In this document: piece after piece, positions 15,332 through 23,796 of the stretch
Numbering within the stretch: position 1 is the stretch's first letter
Layout of the letters: every line of letters begins with the position of its first letter
Notes under the pieces: generated by a model
Database searches by the model: none
What the model saw: the letters and a program-made list of their open reading frames with translations, nothing else
Told to the model about the DNA's origin: nothing
Origin: Butyricicoccus_A sp963601915
Lineage (GTDB): Bacteria > Bacillota > Clostridia > Oscillospirales > Butyricicoccaceae
NCBI GenBank assembly: GCA_963601915.1
Contig: CAVCGL010000007.1
Coordinates: 74,559 to 138,558 of the forward strand
Length of the DNA: 64,000 bases
Reading direction: 5' to 3'
Translations under genes and position numbers: made by a program

Positions 15332-15829
15332 TTATTCCGCCGGAGCGCCTACCGGTGCACCAGCGTTTCCGTTTGCGAGCTGCTTGCGGAAGATGGTGCG
15401 GAACACCAGACGGACGAACGGGCCGCAGTAGCAGAACTGCCACAGGAAGGCTGCAGGAAGGTTCATGCCCCAGGTCTGGATGAAGGTTACAAAGGACGGA
15501 TTGTCCTTGAACAGAATCGTTGCAATCAGGCTCATGATCGGACACATGATGGCGCAAATGCAGAAGGAAATCGCATAGGTGATGAACTGCGGACGATCCG
15601 TCGGGCGCATGACCTTGAATGCAAGCATCGGAGCAATCTTACCGACAACGAAGAACTCCAAAATAAAAGCGACCGGCCACATAATCGGCATCTCGTGCAG
15701 AGCGGCAAGGAAGGTTGCACCGGTAACGCCGCCCATGTTGAGTGCAACGTTATAGCAGATCATACCGTATACCATACATCCTGCCATGATGATCGTAAAG
15801 ATAGCGTCTTGAAATTTGTTTTGAGGCAT
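15332..15829 (-). CDS. DUF2798 membrane protein
   Basis: A 165-residue protein with four predicted membrane helices. It starts MPQNKFQDAIFTIIMAGCMVY with YNVALNMGG downstream, the DUF2798 pattern, which appears twice in weakly repeated form (second unit from about residue 85, ITYAISFCICAIMCPIMS). The C-terminus is an Ala/Gly/Pro-rich tail. No function is established for the family. It is monocistronic and is preceded on its own strand by a leader with a terminator-like hairpin. Confidence 0.8.
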   Translation of the reverse strand: MPQNKFQDAIFTIIMAGCMVYGMICYNVALNMGGVTGATFLAALHEMPIMWPVAFILEFFVVGKIAPMLAFKVMRPTDRPQFITYAISFCICAIMCPIMSLIATILFKDNPSFVTFIQTWGMNLPAAFLWQFCYCGPFVRLVFRTIFRKQLANGNAGAPVGAPAE

Positions 15830-15873
15830 TTTTTCAAATTCTCCAATCGTTTTGTATTTGATATTTTCGCAAT

Positions 15874-15913
15874 AAAAAAGAGCTAAACGGGAAACTTTCG
15901 TCTCGTTTAGCTC
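15874..15913 (-). promoter_or_regulatory. Attenuator-like hairpin in the leader of the DUF2798 gene
   Basis: On the minus strand GAGCTAAACG (plus 15904-15913) pairs perfectly with CGTTTAGCTC (plus 15880-15889), followed by TTTTTTATT. This intrinsic-terminator structure lies between the likely promoter and the gene it precedes, with about 50 nt left before the start codon. That is the layout of transcription attenuation or a riboswitch, but no known aptamer class was recognised. Confidence 0.55.
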
Positions 15914-15941
15914 ACTGCGACTACCATTAATTGCATTTATT

Positions 15942-15950
15942 ATAGCATGG
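15942..15950 (-). promoter_or_regulatory. Extended -10 promoter for the DUF2798 leader
   Basis: On the minus strand TGCTATAAT is an extended -10 element with no good -35. It would start an RNA of roughly 100 nt before the DUF2798 start codon, including the terminator-like hairpin. Confidence 0.55.
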
Positions 15951-16088
15951 ATTTTGCAAGAAGATAAGTGCTTTTTTGAAATTTTTCAAATTTCGTCAGG
16001 GTGTATAACAGAAGCATGAAAATAGATGCAGATTTGTATAGATGTCCGGCAGAAAATATCGTATGATAGACGAAAAGGAGATGATAGC

Positions 16089-16880
16089 ATGAAACTGTCT
16101 ATGGCACAGATGTCCATGAGTGAAAATCCGGCGCAGAATCTGAAAAAGAGCTTGGATTTTTGCGACGCGGCGAGAGAATCTGACCTGTTATTCTTTCCGG
16201 AGATTCAGTGTACGCCATTTTTTCCGCAGTACGAAAAGCGCGATGTCAGTGCGTACCTGATGCAGCCGGACGGCGAGCAGGTACAGGCGTTTTGCAAAAA
16301 GGCGAAACAGCATCAGCTCTATCTTTCCCCGAATTTGTATTTACAGCAAAACACGGGAAACTATGACACGTCGCTGTGGATTGAACCGGATGGAACACTG
16401 GCAGGCGCGGCCAAAATGGTACATATCGCGCAGGCAGAACAATTTTATGAACAGGATTATTATACGCCGTCTGACGATGGATTTCATGTGTTTGACACTC
16501 CGTTCGGAAAGATCGGCATTGTCATTTGTTATGACAGACACTTGCCGGAGAGCATTCGCACATGTACTTTGATGGGTGCCAATTTGATTCTGATTCCGAC
16601 AGCCAATACCAAAGCGGAACCGATGGAATTGTTTGAATGGGAGATTCGCGTGCAGGCCATGCAAAATCAGGTATTTATTGCCATGTGCAATCGTGTGGGA
16701 GTAGAGGGCACCATGCATTTTGCGGGAGAATCTCTCGTTGTGCACCCGAGCGGAGAGGTTATTAAGAAAGCGGATGACACCGAACAATGGATAACCTGTG
16801 AGATTGATTTAGAAGAATCCAAGCGCTGGCAGAAAAATAAGCCGTATTTGCATACCAGACGGCCGGAGTGGTATTTATAA
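16089..16880 (+). CDS. Carbon-nitrogen hydrolase (nitrilase superfamily)
   Basis: The start at 16089 is chosen for its AAAGGAG site 8 bp upstream. The 263-residue protein has the Glu-Lys-Cys catalytic triad of the superfamily: Glu in FFPEIQCTPF (about 40), Lys in AAKMVHIAQ (about 113) and Cys in GIVICYDRHLPES (about 147). Such enzymes hydrolyse amides or N-carbamoyl groups in the cytoplasm; the sequence does not fix the substrate. Its last 6 bp overlap the 3' end of the convergent tmcAL gene. Confidence 0.85.
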   Translation: MKLSMAQMSMSENPAQNLKKSLDFCDAARESDLLFFPEIQCTPFFPQYEKRDVSAYLMQPDGEQVQAFCKKAKQHQLYLSPNLYLQQNTGNYDTSLWIEPDGTLAGAAKMVHIAQAEQFYEQDYYTPSDDGFHVFDTPFGKIGIVICYDRHLPESIRTCTLMGANLILIPTANTKAEPMELFEWEIRVQAMQNQVFIAMCNRVGVEGTMHFAGESLVVHPSGEVIKKADDTEQWITCEIDLEESKRWQKNKPYLHTRRPEWYL

Positions 16881-18053
16881 AGGCTTTTCGATGTATGGCG
16901 TCTGCTTCCAGTCTTGCCCCGCAGGAGAGGGGAAATAATATAAGTCATCGGCGTGCACGGTAAAATTCCATTGCTTTTGCGCGGAATCGGACAGCTTTCG
17001 CGCCTGCGTTGGCTTTACAATAACAGGGAGCGGACAAGTTTTTTTCATCGCTTTTAATACTTGCTGTCCGCGGGCGTTCATGCCGAGAACCGTGATGAAT
17101 GCGAGCGGCGCCGCCGCGATGTCTTGCGTCAAGCCGAGATAGGCGCACAGCGTCAAACGGCGCACCCGGCTGAGCAGATGCCGACGAGAACGCGTGCGTT
17201 CCCATAGCTCCTCTAAGCTCTGAGAGACTTGACACGCGGCGTAGAATCGGTGTTCCAGACCTTCGGATACACCGGGCAATTGGGCAATATATTCGGGTGT
17301 CAGGCGGCGCAGATAAGGCAGGACAGCCGGTGCGAGATCCTGCCAGCTGTGGCGGCGCGCCGTCACAGCTGGCTCTCGATACTCAGGCGGGAGAAGCTGC
17401 ATAGCGGTTTGTACCGTTCCGGCATGGAATTGCGCGCGGATATAGCTTGCAGAGGGAATATTATCTATCGGCGTGCCGTCGTGCGCTGCGCCGATGCGGC
17501 GCACAGCAATCGGCTGAATATGGGGGCAATACTTGCGGATCGCACGACAGTATTGCACGGCGAGTAAATCATTGGGAGACGCGAGCAGCGGTGCCAGCTC
17601 CGGACACAGCGTCTGTGCGGTCTGCTGTGCAGCTTGCGCATAGCTGATGCCGCTGGCAAGATGTTCGCGCAAGGTCTGTGCAAAGATTGGCTTGTCCATC
17701 CATTGCGCCAGCTGCATGAGCGTCTGCTCGGTTCCGCTCTCACAGCCGAACGAAAGATGTGTCACACAGCCGAGAGATGCCGCCAAACGAACGCCGCCTT
17801 CAGCGAAGCCTTCTGCCGAAGAAAGCGCGGCAGAGATCGGAAGCTCTAAGACGAGATCCGGCCCGCCTGCGCGAATGGCGCAGGACGCACGGAAATATTT
17901 GTCCCACAGCGCTGGTTCGCCGCGCTGGACAAAGCAGCCGCTCATGATGGAAATCATGCAGCAATCCGGCATTCGGCGCAAAATTTCTCGGATTTGGAAC
18001 AGATGTCCGGCGTGAAATGGGTTATACTCTGTAATAACAGCACAAACTTTCAT
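16875..18053 (-). CDS. tmcAL: tRNA(Met) cytidine acetate ligase TmcAL
   Basis: The start at 18053 (GGAGG upstream) begins MKVCAVITEYNPFHAGHLF, with the nucleotidyltransferase-like HxGH motif near residue 16. The 392-residue enzyme uses acetate and ATP to make N4-acetylcytidine at the wobble position of elongator tRNA-Met, without acetyl-CoA. Other family segments are SGCFVQRGEPALWDKY and SPNDLLAVQYCRAI. It is divergent from ackA, which also handles acetate; the proximity is suggestive only. Confidence 0.88.
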   Translation of the reverse strand: MKVCAVITEYNPFHAGHLFQIREILRRMPDCCMISIMSGCFVQRGEPALWDKYFRASCAIRAGGPDLVLELPISAALSSAEGFAEGGVRLAASLGCVTHLSFGCESGTEQTLMQLAQWMDKPIFAQTLREHLASGISYAQAAQQTAQTLCPELAPLLASPNDLLAVQYCRAIRKYCPHIQPIAVRRIGAAHDGTPIDNIPSASYIRAQFHAGTVQTAMQLLPPEYREPAVTARRHSWQDLAPAVLPYLRRLTPEYIAQLPGVSEGLEHRFYAACQVSQSLEELWERTRSRRHLLSRVRRLTLCAYLGLTQDIAAAPLAFITVLGMNARGQQVLKAMKKTCPLPVIVKPTQARKLSDSAQKQWNFTVHADDLYYFPSPAGQDWKQTPYIEKPL

Positions 18054-18082
18054 AAAAACCTCCAAATTTCTTGAGAAAACAG

Positions 18083-18111
18083 TTGAGAAATTTGATAAAG
18101 CGGTGTAAAAT
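18083..18111 (+). promoter_or_regulatory. Promoter of ackA
   Basis: TTGAGA at 18083-18088 and TAAAAT at 18106-18111 with a 17-bp spacer, leaving a leader of about 70 nt before ackA. Confidence 0.75.
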
Positions 18112-18186
18112 AGAATTAAGTATATTGTACTATTTTGGCGATATTCTTGCAAGAAATAATCATTGGATAAAGGAGACCAAAGAGAA

Positions 18187-19392
18187 ATGAATGTTTTGGT
18201 AATCAACGCAGGCAGCTCTTCCCTGAAGTATCAGCTCTTCAACATGGACAACAAGGCTGTTCTGGCTAAGGGTCTGTGCGAGAGAATCGGTATTGATGGC
18301 CGTCTGACTCACACCAACCCGAACAAGGAAGAGAAGTACAAGGCAGAGATTCCGATGAAGGATCATGCTGATGCAATCCGCGCTGTCATCAACATCCTGA
18401 TTGACAAGGAGTGGGGCGTTATCGAGTCTATGTCTGAGATCGATGCTGTCGGTCATCGTGTCGTACACGGCGGCGAGTACTTTGCTGATTCCGTTCTCAT
18501 CAATGATGAAGTTATCAAGGCAATTGAGGCTTGCGTACCGCTGGCACCGCTGCACAACACCGCAAACCTGATTGGTATCAGCGCGTGCAAGGACGTTATG
18601 GGCGAGAATATCCCGCAGGTAGCTGTATTTGATACCGCTTTCCATCAGACCATGCCGGCAGATCATTACATGTACGCTCTGCCGTATGAGTACTATGAGA
18701 AGTACAAGATCCGTCGCTACGGCTTCCACGGCACCTCCCATAAGTACGTTTCTCAGCAGGCTTCTGAGATGCTGGGTATTCCGATCGAGAACCTGCGCCT
18801 GATTACTTGCCATCTGGGCAACGGCTCTTCTATCGCTGCCATCAAGGGCGGCAAGTCGATGGATACCTCCATGGGCTTTACCCCGTTGGCTGGTCTGCCG
18901 ATGGGCACTCGTGCCGGTAACATTGACCCGGCTATCATCTCCTTCCTGTGCGACCATGAGCACAAGGGCGCAGATGAAATCATTGATGTTCTGAACAAGA
19001 AGTCCGGCATGCTGGGTATTTCCGGTGTATCCTCTGACTTCCGTGATCTGGATACTGCTATCGAAGAAGGCAACCCGCGCGCAAAGCTGGCAAAGGACAT
19101 GTTCAACCTGTCCGTTAAGAAGATCATCGGCTCCTACATCGCTGAGATGGGCGGCGTTGATGCTATCGTATTCACCGCTGGCGTAGGCGAGAACGACCGT
19201 TCCGTTCGTTGGGACGTTTGCGAGCACATGGAGTATCTGGGCATCAAGATCGACCCGGAGAAGAACAAGTACCGTGGCCGTCAGATGGATATTTCCATTG
19301 ACTACGCACGTGTTCGTGTTCTGGTTATCCCGACCAACGAGGAGCTGGTAATCGCAGAAGATACCCAGCGCCTGGTAAACGAGGCAAAGTAA
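18187..19392 (+). CDS. ackA: Acetate kinase
   Basis: A 401-residue acetate kinase (start with AAGGAGAC upstream). Diagnostic blocks are NAGSSSLKYQLF at the N-terminus, VGHRVVHGGEYF, the catalytic-aspartate segment AVFDTAFHQTMP, HLGNGSSIAAI and the C-terminal FTAGVGEND. It converts acetyl-phosphate and ADP to acetate and ATP in fermentative energy conservation. Codon use is very biased, fitting high expression. pta is not adjacent, unlike in many relatives. Confidence 0.97.
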   Translation: MNVLVINAGSSSLKYQLFNMDNKAVLAKGLCERIGIDGRLTHTNPNKEEKYKAEIPMKDHADAIRAVINILIDKEWGVIESMSEIDAVGHRVVHGGEYFADSVLINDEVIKAIEACVPLAPLHNTANLIGISACKDVMGENIPQVAVFDTAFHQTMPADHYMYALPYEYYEKYKIRRYGFHGTSHKYVSQQASEMLGIPIENLRLITCHLGNGSSIAAIKGGKSMDTSMGFTPLAGLPMGTRAGNIDPAIISFLCDHEHKGADEIIDVLNKKSGMLGISGVSSDFRDLDTAIEEGNPRAKLAKDMFNLSVKKIIGSYIAEMGGVDAIVFTAGVGENDRSVRWDVCEHMEYLGIKIDPEKNKYRGRQMDISIDYARVRVLVIPTNEELVIAEDTQRLVNEAK

Positions 19393-19415
19393 TTCTGGAT
19401 AGGAATTGACAAATG

Positions 19416-19446
19416 AGGGGCAGGAATTTCTTCCTGCCCCTTTTTG
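19416..19446 (+). terminator. Terminator of ackA
   Basis: A perfect 11-bp stem AGGGGCAGGAA / TTCCTGCCCCT with a TTTC loop followed by T residues. Confidence 0.9.
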
Positions 19447-19460
19447 TGTGCTCTGCGGAT

Positions 19461-19664
19461 TTATGAATTGGATGTGCCGCTGCGCAGTTTTGCGTAAAAT
19501 GTGAGCGCCCACAATCCTGCAAGCCCGACCAGTGCATAAATCACGCGGCTGACAAACGAACCCTGTCCGCCAAATAACACGCCGACGACATCCAGCCCGA
19601 AAAAACCGATGCATCCCCAGTTGATGGCACCGATAATGACGAGCGTCAGGATAAATTTGTCCAT
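19461..19664 (-). CDS. DUF378 small membrane protein (YuzA-like)
   Basis: With the ATG at 19664 (AGGAGGTTT upstream) the product is 67 residues with two membrane helices. It has the DUF378 signature GAINWGCIGFFGLDVVG near the N-terminus and a short basic/serine tail. Function is unknown; members occur widely in Firmicutes, including spore formers. It lies between ackA and the divergent PHP phosphatase. Confidence 0.85.
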   Translation of the reverse strand: MDKFILTLVIIGAINWGCIGFFGLDVVGVLFGGQGSFVSRVIYALVGLAGLWALTFYAKLRSGTSNS

Positions 19665-19796
19665 ATATAGAAACCTCCTTTTCCATGCTGTTTGCAGTTT
19701 CTCCAATTTTTCGCATGGCTATACATGCTGCGCTTGTGTTTCTGGGCGTCTGGCAGTATAATAACTATATTGTTTGACGAAATGAGGAACAACAGA

Positions 19797-20672
19797 ATGC
19801 TGTTAGATCTGCACACCCATACAAAGTATTCTTACGATGCGGAAAATAAGCCTGTGCTTGACCACGTGACAAGCGCTGTGCAAAAAGGTGTTGCCGTTTT
19901 AGGCTTTACCGAGCATGTGGAATTTTTCCGAAAGGACACCTTGCAAGCATCGGATTTTGCGCCGGATACCGTGAATTTTTCCGGCTATCAAGAGGAAATT
20001 GCGCCGTTCCGAACCGGGAGAAGCATTATGCCGGATTTGGCGGCGGAGCAAAAAGATATTTTGGATGCGCAAAAAGTATATCAGGGTAAAATTACACTGC
20101 GTGCAGGCGTGGAGATCGGACAGCCGCACGCAGCACCGGAACAGGCACATGCACTGATTCAGACGTATCCGTTTGATTATGTGATTGGCTCGATTCACCA
20201 GTTAGCTGATGATATGGACTTGTACTTTTATCGGTATGAATGCATTCATCCGGATGAATTTTGGGAAAAATACTTTATCGAGGTGCGGGAATTACTCGCG
20301 TTTGGGGAGATTCAGATTCTCGCGCATTTAGATTATCCGCTGCGGGTGATGAAGCTGCCGCACAATCAGCCGTCGCTCAAAGGATATATGAATTACGTCG
20401 ATGAGGTTCTTCGGCTGCTGATTGCAAAGGATATTGCGCTGGAGAGCAATGCAAAGGGATTATATGGCTGGCAAAAAGAGGTTGGCCCGGAAGACTTTGT
20501 TTTGACGCGATATAAAGAATTGGGCGGTACGTTGATTACCGTTGGTTCGGATTCTCATGCGCCGGAAACCGTGGCGCGCGGCATCCCGCGTGCATTGGAG
20601 CGGCTGCGGGCAGCAGGTTTCCGATTTGTCACGGACTTTGACAAGAAACGTATCATCCAACATGCATTATGA
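19797..20672 (+). CDS. PHP-domain histidinol-phosphatase family hydrolase (HisJ-like)
   Basis: I chose the ATG at 19797, 8 bp after GAGGA; 19782 is possible. The 291-residue protein is a polymerase-and-histidinol-phosphatase TIM-like barrel with metal ligands in DLHTHTKYSYD (about 4-14), TEHVEFF, GVEIGQPH, IGSIHQL, LAHLDYP and VGSDSHAPE. HisJ dephosphorylates histidinol-phosphate in histidine synthesis, but no other his gene is nearby, so another phosphoester substrate is possible. A TATAAT box precedes the start. Confidence 0.8.
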   Translation: MLLDLHTHTKYSYDAENKPVLDHVTSAVQKGVAVLGFTEHVEFFRKDTLQASDFAPDTVNFSGYQEEIAPFRTGRSIMPDLAAEQKDILDAQKVYQGKITLRAGVEIGQPHAAPEQAHALIQTYPFDYVIGSIHQLADDMDLYFYRYECIHPDEFWEKYFIEVRELLAFGEIQILAHLDYPLRVMKLPHNQPSLKGYMNYVDEVLRLLIAKDIALESNAKGLYGWQKEVGPEDFVLTRYKELGGTLITVGSDSHAPETVARGIPRALERLRAAGFRFVTDFDKKRIIQHAL

Positions 20673-20684
20673 CGGGAGAGGACA

Positions 20685-21569
20685 ATGAAACAGGCGTCCG
20701 TACAAGCACATGCAAAAATCAATCTGACACTAGATGTGACGGGCAGACGGCCCAATGGGTATCATGATGTCTGCATGGTCATGCAATCTATCGGCATTCA
20801 TGATATTGTCACGGTTTCAACAGGAACCGGCGCGCAGGCGATAGAACTGACGATTTCTCATTGCGATTTACCGGCAGATAACAGCAACCTGGCATATCGG
20901 GCGGCAGAGCTGTTTTTGCACACGACGCACAAGGAGTCGGACGGAATACACATTCATATTGAAAAGCATAATCCGATTGCCGCAGGCCTTGCGGGCGGCA
21001 GTACGGACGCAGCAGCTGTATTGACGCTGCTCAACGACTTGTATGAGACAGGACTGACCCGGGAGCAGCTGATGGAGATGGGATTAAAGCTCGGCGCGGA
21101 TGTTCCGTTTTGCATAGCAGGCGGCACAATGCTGTCGGAAGGCATCGGAGAAATTCTCACACCGCTGCCGGATGCTCCGCAGGCGTTTGTCGTTCTGTGC
21201 AAACCGCTGGTAGCCGTGTCCACACCGGCGATTTATCAGGCGATTGATGGCGTAGAGATTGCCAAGCGTCCGGATACACCAGCGATGCTCGATGCGCTGC
21301 GCAGCGGCGATTTGCAGATGGTTTCCCGTCAACTGTACAACGTCATGCAGCCGATTACGGCGCAGATGCATCCGGAGATTGACGAGATTTGCCAGACCAT
21401 GCAGGAACAGGGCGCGCTCCATGCGATTATGAGCGGTTCCGGTCCGACTGTCTTTGGCCTGTTCGCAGACAAACAGCGGGCAGAGCGCACGAAACAGCTG
21501 CTCGCGCAGACGTATCAAGAAGTATTCCTCACAGATTTCAGTCGCGCGGGTCAGATTAAACAGGGGTAA
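20685..21569 (+). CDS. ispE: 4-diphosphocytidyl-2-C-methyl-D-erythritol kinase IspE
   Basis: A 294-residue GHMP kinase of the MEP isoprenoid pathway. The N-terminus AHAKINLTLDVTGRRPNGYH carries the substrate residues (Lys, His), PIAAGLAGGSTDAAAVL (about 100-116) is the ATP-binding GHMP loop, and MSGSGPTVFG is the C-terminal motif. It follows the PHP gene by 12 bp and precedes spoIIR, so the three may be co-transcribed. Confidence 0.96.
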   Translation: MKQASVQAHAKINLTLDVTGRRPNGYHDVCMVMQSIGIHDIVTVSTGTGAQAIELTISHCDLPADNSNLAYRAAELFLHTTHKESDGIHIHIEKHNPIAAGLAGGSTDAAAVLTLLNDLYETGLTREQLMEMGLKLGADVPFCIAGGTMLSEGIGEILTPLPDAPQAFVVLCKPLVAVSTPAIYQAIDGVEIAKRPDTPAMLDALRSGDLQMVSRQLYNVMQPITAQMHPEIDEICQTMQEQGALHAIMSGSGPTVFGLFADKQRAERTKQLLAQTYQEVFLTDFSRAGQIKQG

Positions 21570-21615
21570 AACCGGCTATACTTCCAGTATCACAAATCTG
21601 GAAGGAGTCGATACC

Positions 21616-22221
21616 ATGTATCATACCATTGCTCTGCGGCGCAAATGGGAGCTTACGCTTGCGCTGACGCTGTTTTTTGTTGTATGCTATGCGGCATTTT
21701 GCGGTGCGCAGCAGGAGAAACTTTCGCAAGAGGTATTTCGCCTGCGCGTCATCGCCAATTCGGATACGGACGTTGACCAAGCCGTTAAATTGCGGGTGCG
21801 TGATCGAGTACTTACGGTTGTACGGCCTTTGCAGGCGCAAGCGACCGATCAGCAGGACATGAAGAATCTTTTGCAGGCGCATATGCAGGAAATCACTAAT
21901 GCGGCACAGCAAGAGATTTATTCCTGCGGCGGTACACAGTTGGTGAAAGCACGATTGGCACGGGAATGGTATCCGACGAGACAGTACGATACTTTTTCGC
22001 TTCCGGCGGGATGGTATGACGGATTGCAGCTGCGCATTGGAGAAGCCCGCGGGCACAATTGGTGGTGCGTCGTGTATCCGTCATTGTGCTTTGATGCGGC
22101 AAACGGGGAAACAACCTTGACAGAGGAGGAAAGAAATTTCATTCATCAATCGGGAGCATCATGCGAAATTCGATTTCGGACAGCGGAACTGCTGGGAAAT
22201 TTGCGCAAAATCGTCTCTTGA
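21616..22221 (+). CDS. spoIIR: Stage II sporulation protein R
   Basis: Start at 21616 with GGAAGGAG upstream; the longer frame is ispE shadow. The 201-residue protein has an N-terminal signal or anchor (about 10-30) and the SpoIIR hallmark segments RLRVIANSDTDVDQAVKL, YPTRQYDTFSLPAGWYDG and GHNWWCVVYPSLCF. SpoIIR is secreted from the forespore and triggers SpoIIGA to process pro-sigma-E in the mother cell. This is the best evidence in the window for a sporulating host. The later membrane genes may share its transcript. Confidence 0.93.
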   Translation: MYHTIALRRKWELTLALTLFFVVCYAAFCGAQQEKLSQEVFRLRVIANSDTDVDQAVKLRVRDRVLTVVRPLQAQATDQQDMKNLLQAHMQEITNAAQQEIYSCGGTQLVKARLAREWYPTRQYDTFSLPAGWYDGLQLRIGEARGHNWWCVVYPSLCFDAANGETTLTEEERNFIHQSGASCEIRFRTAELLGNLRKIVS

Positions 22222-22239
22222 TAGGAAGGAACAAAAACT

Positions 22240-23664
22240 ATGGTGGATAAACAACAAAAAAGTACACAGCAGGGACGAAAAGCGTATCTGCCGCTCTTCC
22301 TGTTGGTGCTGTTTGTCATACAGCCGGTCATGGATGTCTTGTCATATTGGCTGACAGAATGCGGCGTGAGCAATACAGTCTCTCTGCTTTTGCGCTTTTT
22401 TGTCCTGTTTGGGACAGCGGCTTTGGGCTTTGCCTTGAGCAGGCACAAAAAAATATACTTGCTGTTTGGCGGCATCGTGCTTGCATTTGCTGCACTGCAT
22501 GGATGGGCCTGCCTGTCCGCTGGATATGAGGGCTGGCAAAATCCGGTCTATGATTTGACAAATTATATTCGCGTTGTACAGATCCCGCTGTTTACGATGT
22601 GTTTTATCACCTTTTTGCGAGAGACCGGCGAGGAAGGCTATCAGACCATCGAGCGGGGCTTTGTCATCAACTTTGGCTTGATTGTGCTGGTGGAGATCCT
22701 CAGCACGGTGACAGGAACCGATCCGCACACCTATGCGAATAAACAAATTGGCGTGCTGGGATGGTTTTCCACCACCAATGCGCAGAGCGCGATTTTGTGT
22801 GCGATTGTCCCCGTCGTATTGATGCAGTGCATGCGCAAAACAAAGTCTGTTTATCTGCTGGCTGGAACAGTTGTCGGGTTTGGCACCTTATATCTATTTG
22901 CTACACGACTTGCATACTTTGCCATTTTTATTACAGCAGCGGGTATGATTCTGGTTATGCTTCTCAGTCGAGTCTGGAACAGAAGAACAGCCGCTATTCT
23001 GCTGCTTGGTGCAGTTGTTTGCGGAGCGGGATTTACGGTATCACCGATGTATGCTAACCGAATAGCGCAGAAGAACGTTGCAGAAGAAAAGCAGCTGGAA
23101 GCGGATGCGATGATTCACGATGCGGAAAAACAATACCATACAACGGTGGAACAATCGCCGGAACAGTGCCTCACTCCGCTTTATCAAGAATATCTTGGCG
23201 AAATGATGGATCGGTTTGGAACAGAACGGGTTATGCAGACCTACGGCTATACAACGGATGTATCTGAGCTGAAAGATGCCCGGCGTATGAAGATTATTTA
23301 CTGTACGTATTTGATGGAAGATGCCGGAACAGCGGCTAAGCTGTTTGGTTTGGAATTACAGGATATGGTATGGGAGAATCGAACGTTTGACGTTGAAAAT
23401 GACTTCCATGGTATATATTATTTGTACGGCGCAGTTGGTCTGGCGCTGTTTGTTGTATTTTTGCTGTATTTTGCGGTTCTCATTTTGCGAGCACTGTTAC
23501 GAGATTTCAAGAAATATATGACATGGGAAGCCGGTGCTTTTGGCGTTTCCTTATGCTTGCTGCTTCTGCATGTCTATTACACGGCAGGTGTTCTGCGCAG
23601 ACCCAATGCATCGTTCTATCTTTCGGTCGTGCTGGCAGTAATGTATTACTTGGTGAAAATATGA
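22240..23664 (+). CDS. O-antigen ligase/polymerase-like membrane protein, copy 1
   Basis: A 474-residue protein with about ten to twelve membrane helices and one large extracytoplasmic loop (about residues 275-375), the shape of O-antigen ligase/Wzy-type proteins. Shared with copy 2 are QPVMDVLSYWL near the N-terminus, DLTNYIRVVQIPLF, LGWFSTTNAQS and DVENDFHGIYYLYGAVGLALF. Such enzymes join lipid-linked oligosaccharides into polymers or onto acceptors. It begins 18 bp after spoIIR, hinting at a spore-coat or cell-wall glycan role. Acceptor unknown. Confidence 0.7.
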   Translation: MVDKQQKSTQQGRKAYLPLFLLVLFVIQPVMDVLSYWLTECGVSNTVSLLLRFFVLFGTAALGFALSRHKKIYLLFGGIVLAFAALHGWACLSAGYEGWQNPVYDLTNYIRVVQIPLFTMCFITFLRETGEEGYQTIERGFVINFGLIVLVEILSTVTGTDPHTYANKQIGVLGWFSTTNAQSAILCAIVPVVLMQCMRKTKSVYLLAGTVVGFGTLYLFATRLAYFAIFITAAGMILVMLLSRVWNRRTAAILLLGAVVCGAGFTVSPMYANRIAQKNVAEEKQLEADAMIHDAEKQYHTTVEQSPEQCLTPLYQEYLGEMMDRFGTERVMQTYGYTTDVSELKDARRMKIIYCTYLMEDAGTAAKLFGLELQDMVWENRTFDVENDFHGIYYLYGAVGLALFVVFLLYFAVLILRALLRDFKKYMTWEAGAFGVSLCLLLLHVYYTAGVLRRPNASFYLSVVLAVMYYLVKI

Positions 23665-23796
23665 ACGTATCCTGCACAGCCGAAACCTTGACTTTTGTCG
23701 AATGAAACGGTATAATGTGTGGCGTTCTATATGGGATAAATGCGACAAAAAGTTCCGTCAATGGACGGAATGGAAAGGATTTACAGGACTTATACT

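Noticed and set aside
18160..19716. A 518-codon open frame antisense to ackA, and similar long antisense frames over obgE, the NSS genes, AbfD, transketolase, iolG and the GPH transporter.
   Set aside because: They mirror highly codon-biased genes on the other strand, lack ribosome-binding sites and show no recognisable domains.
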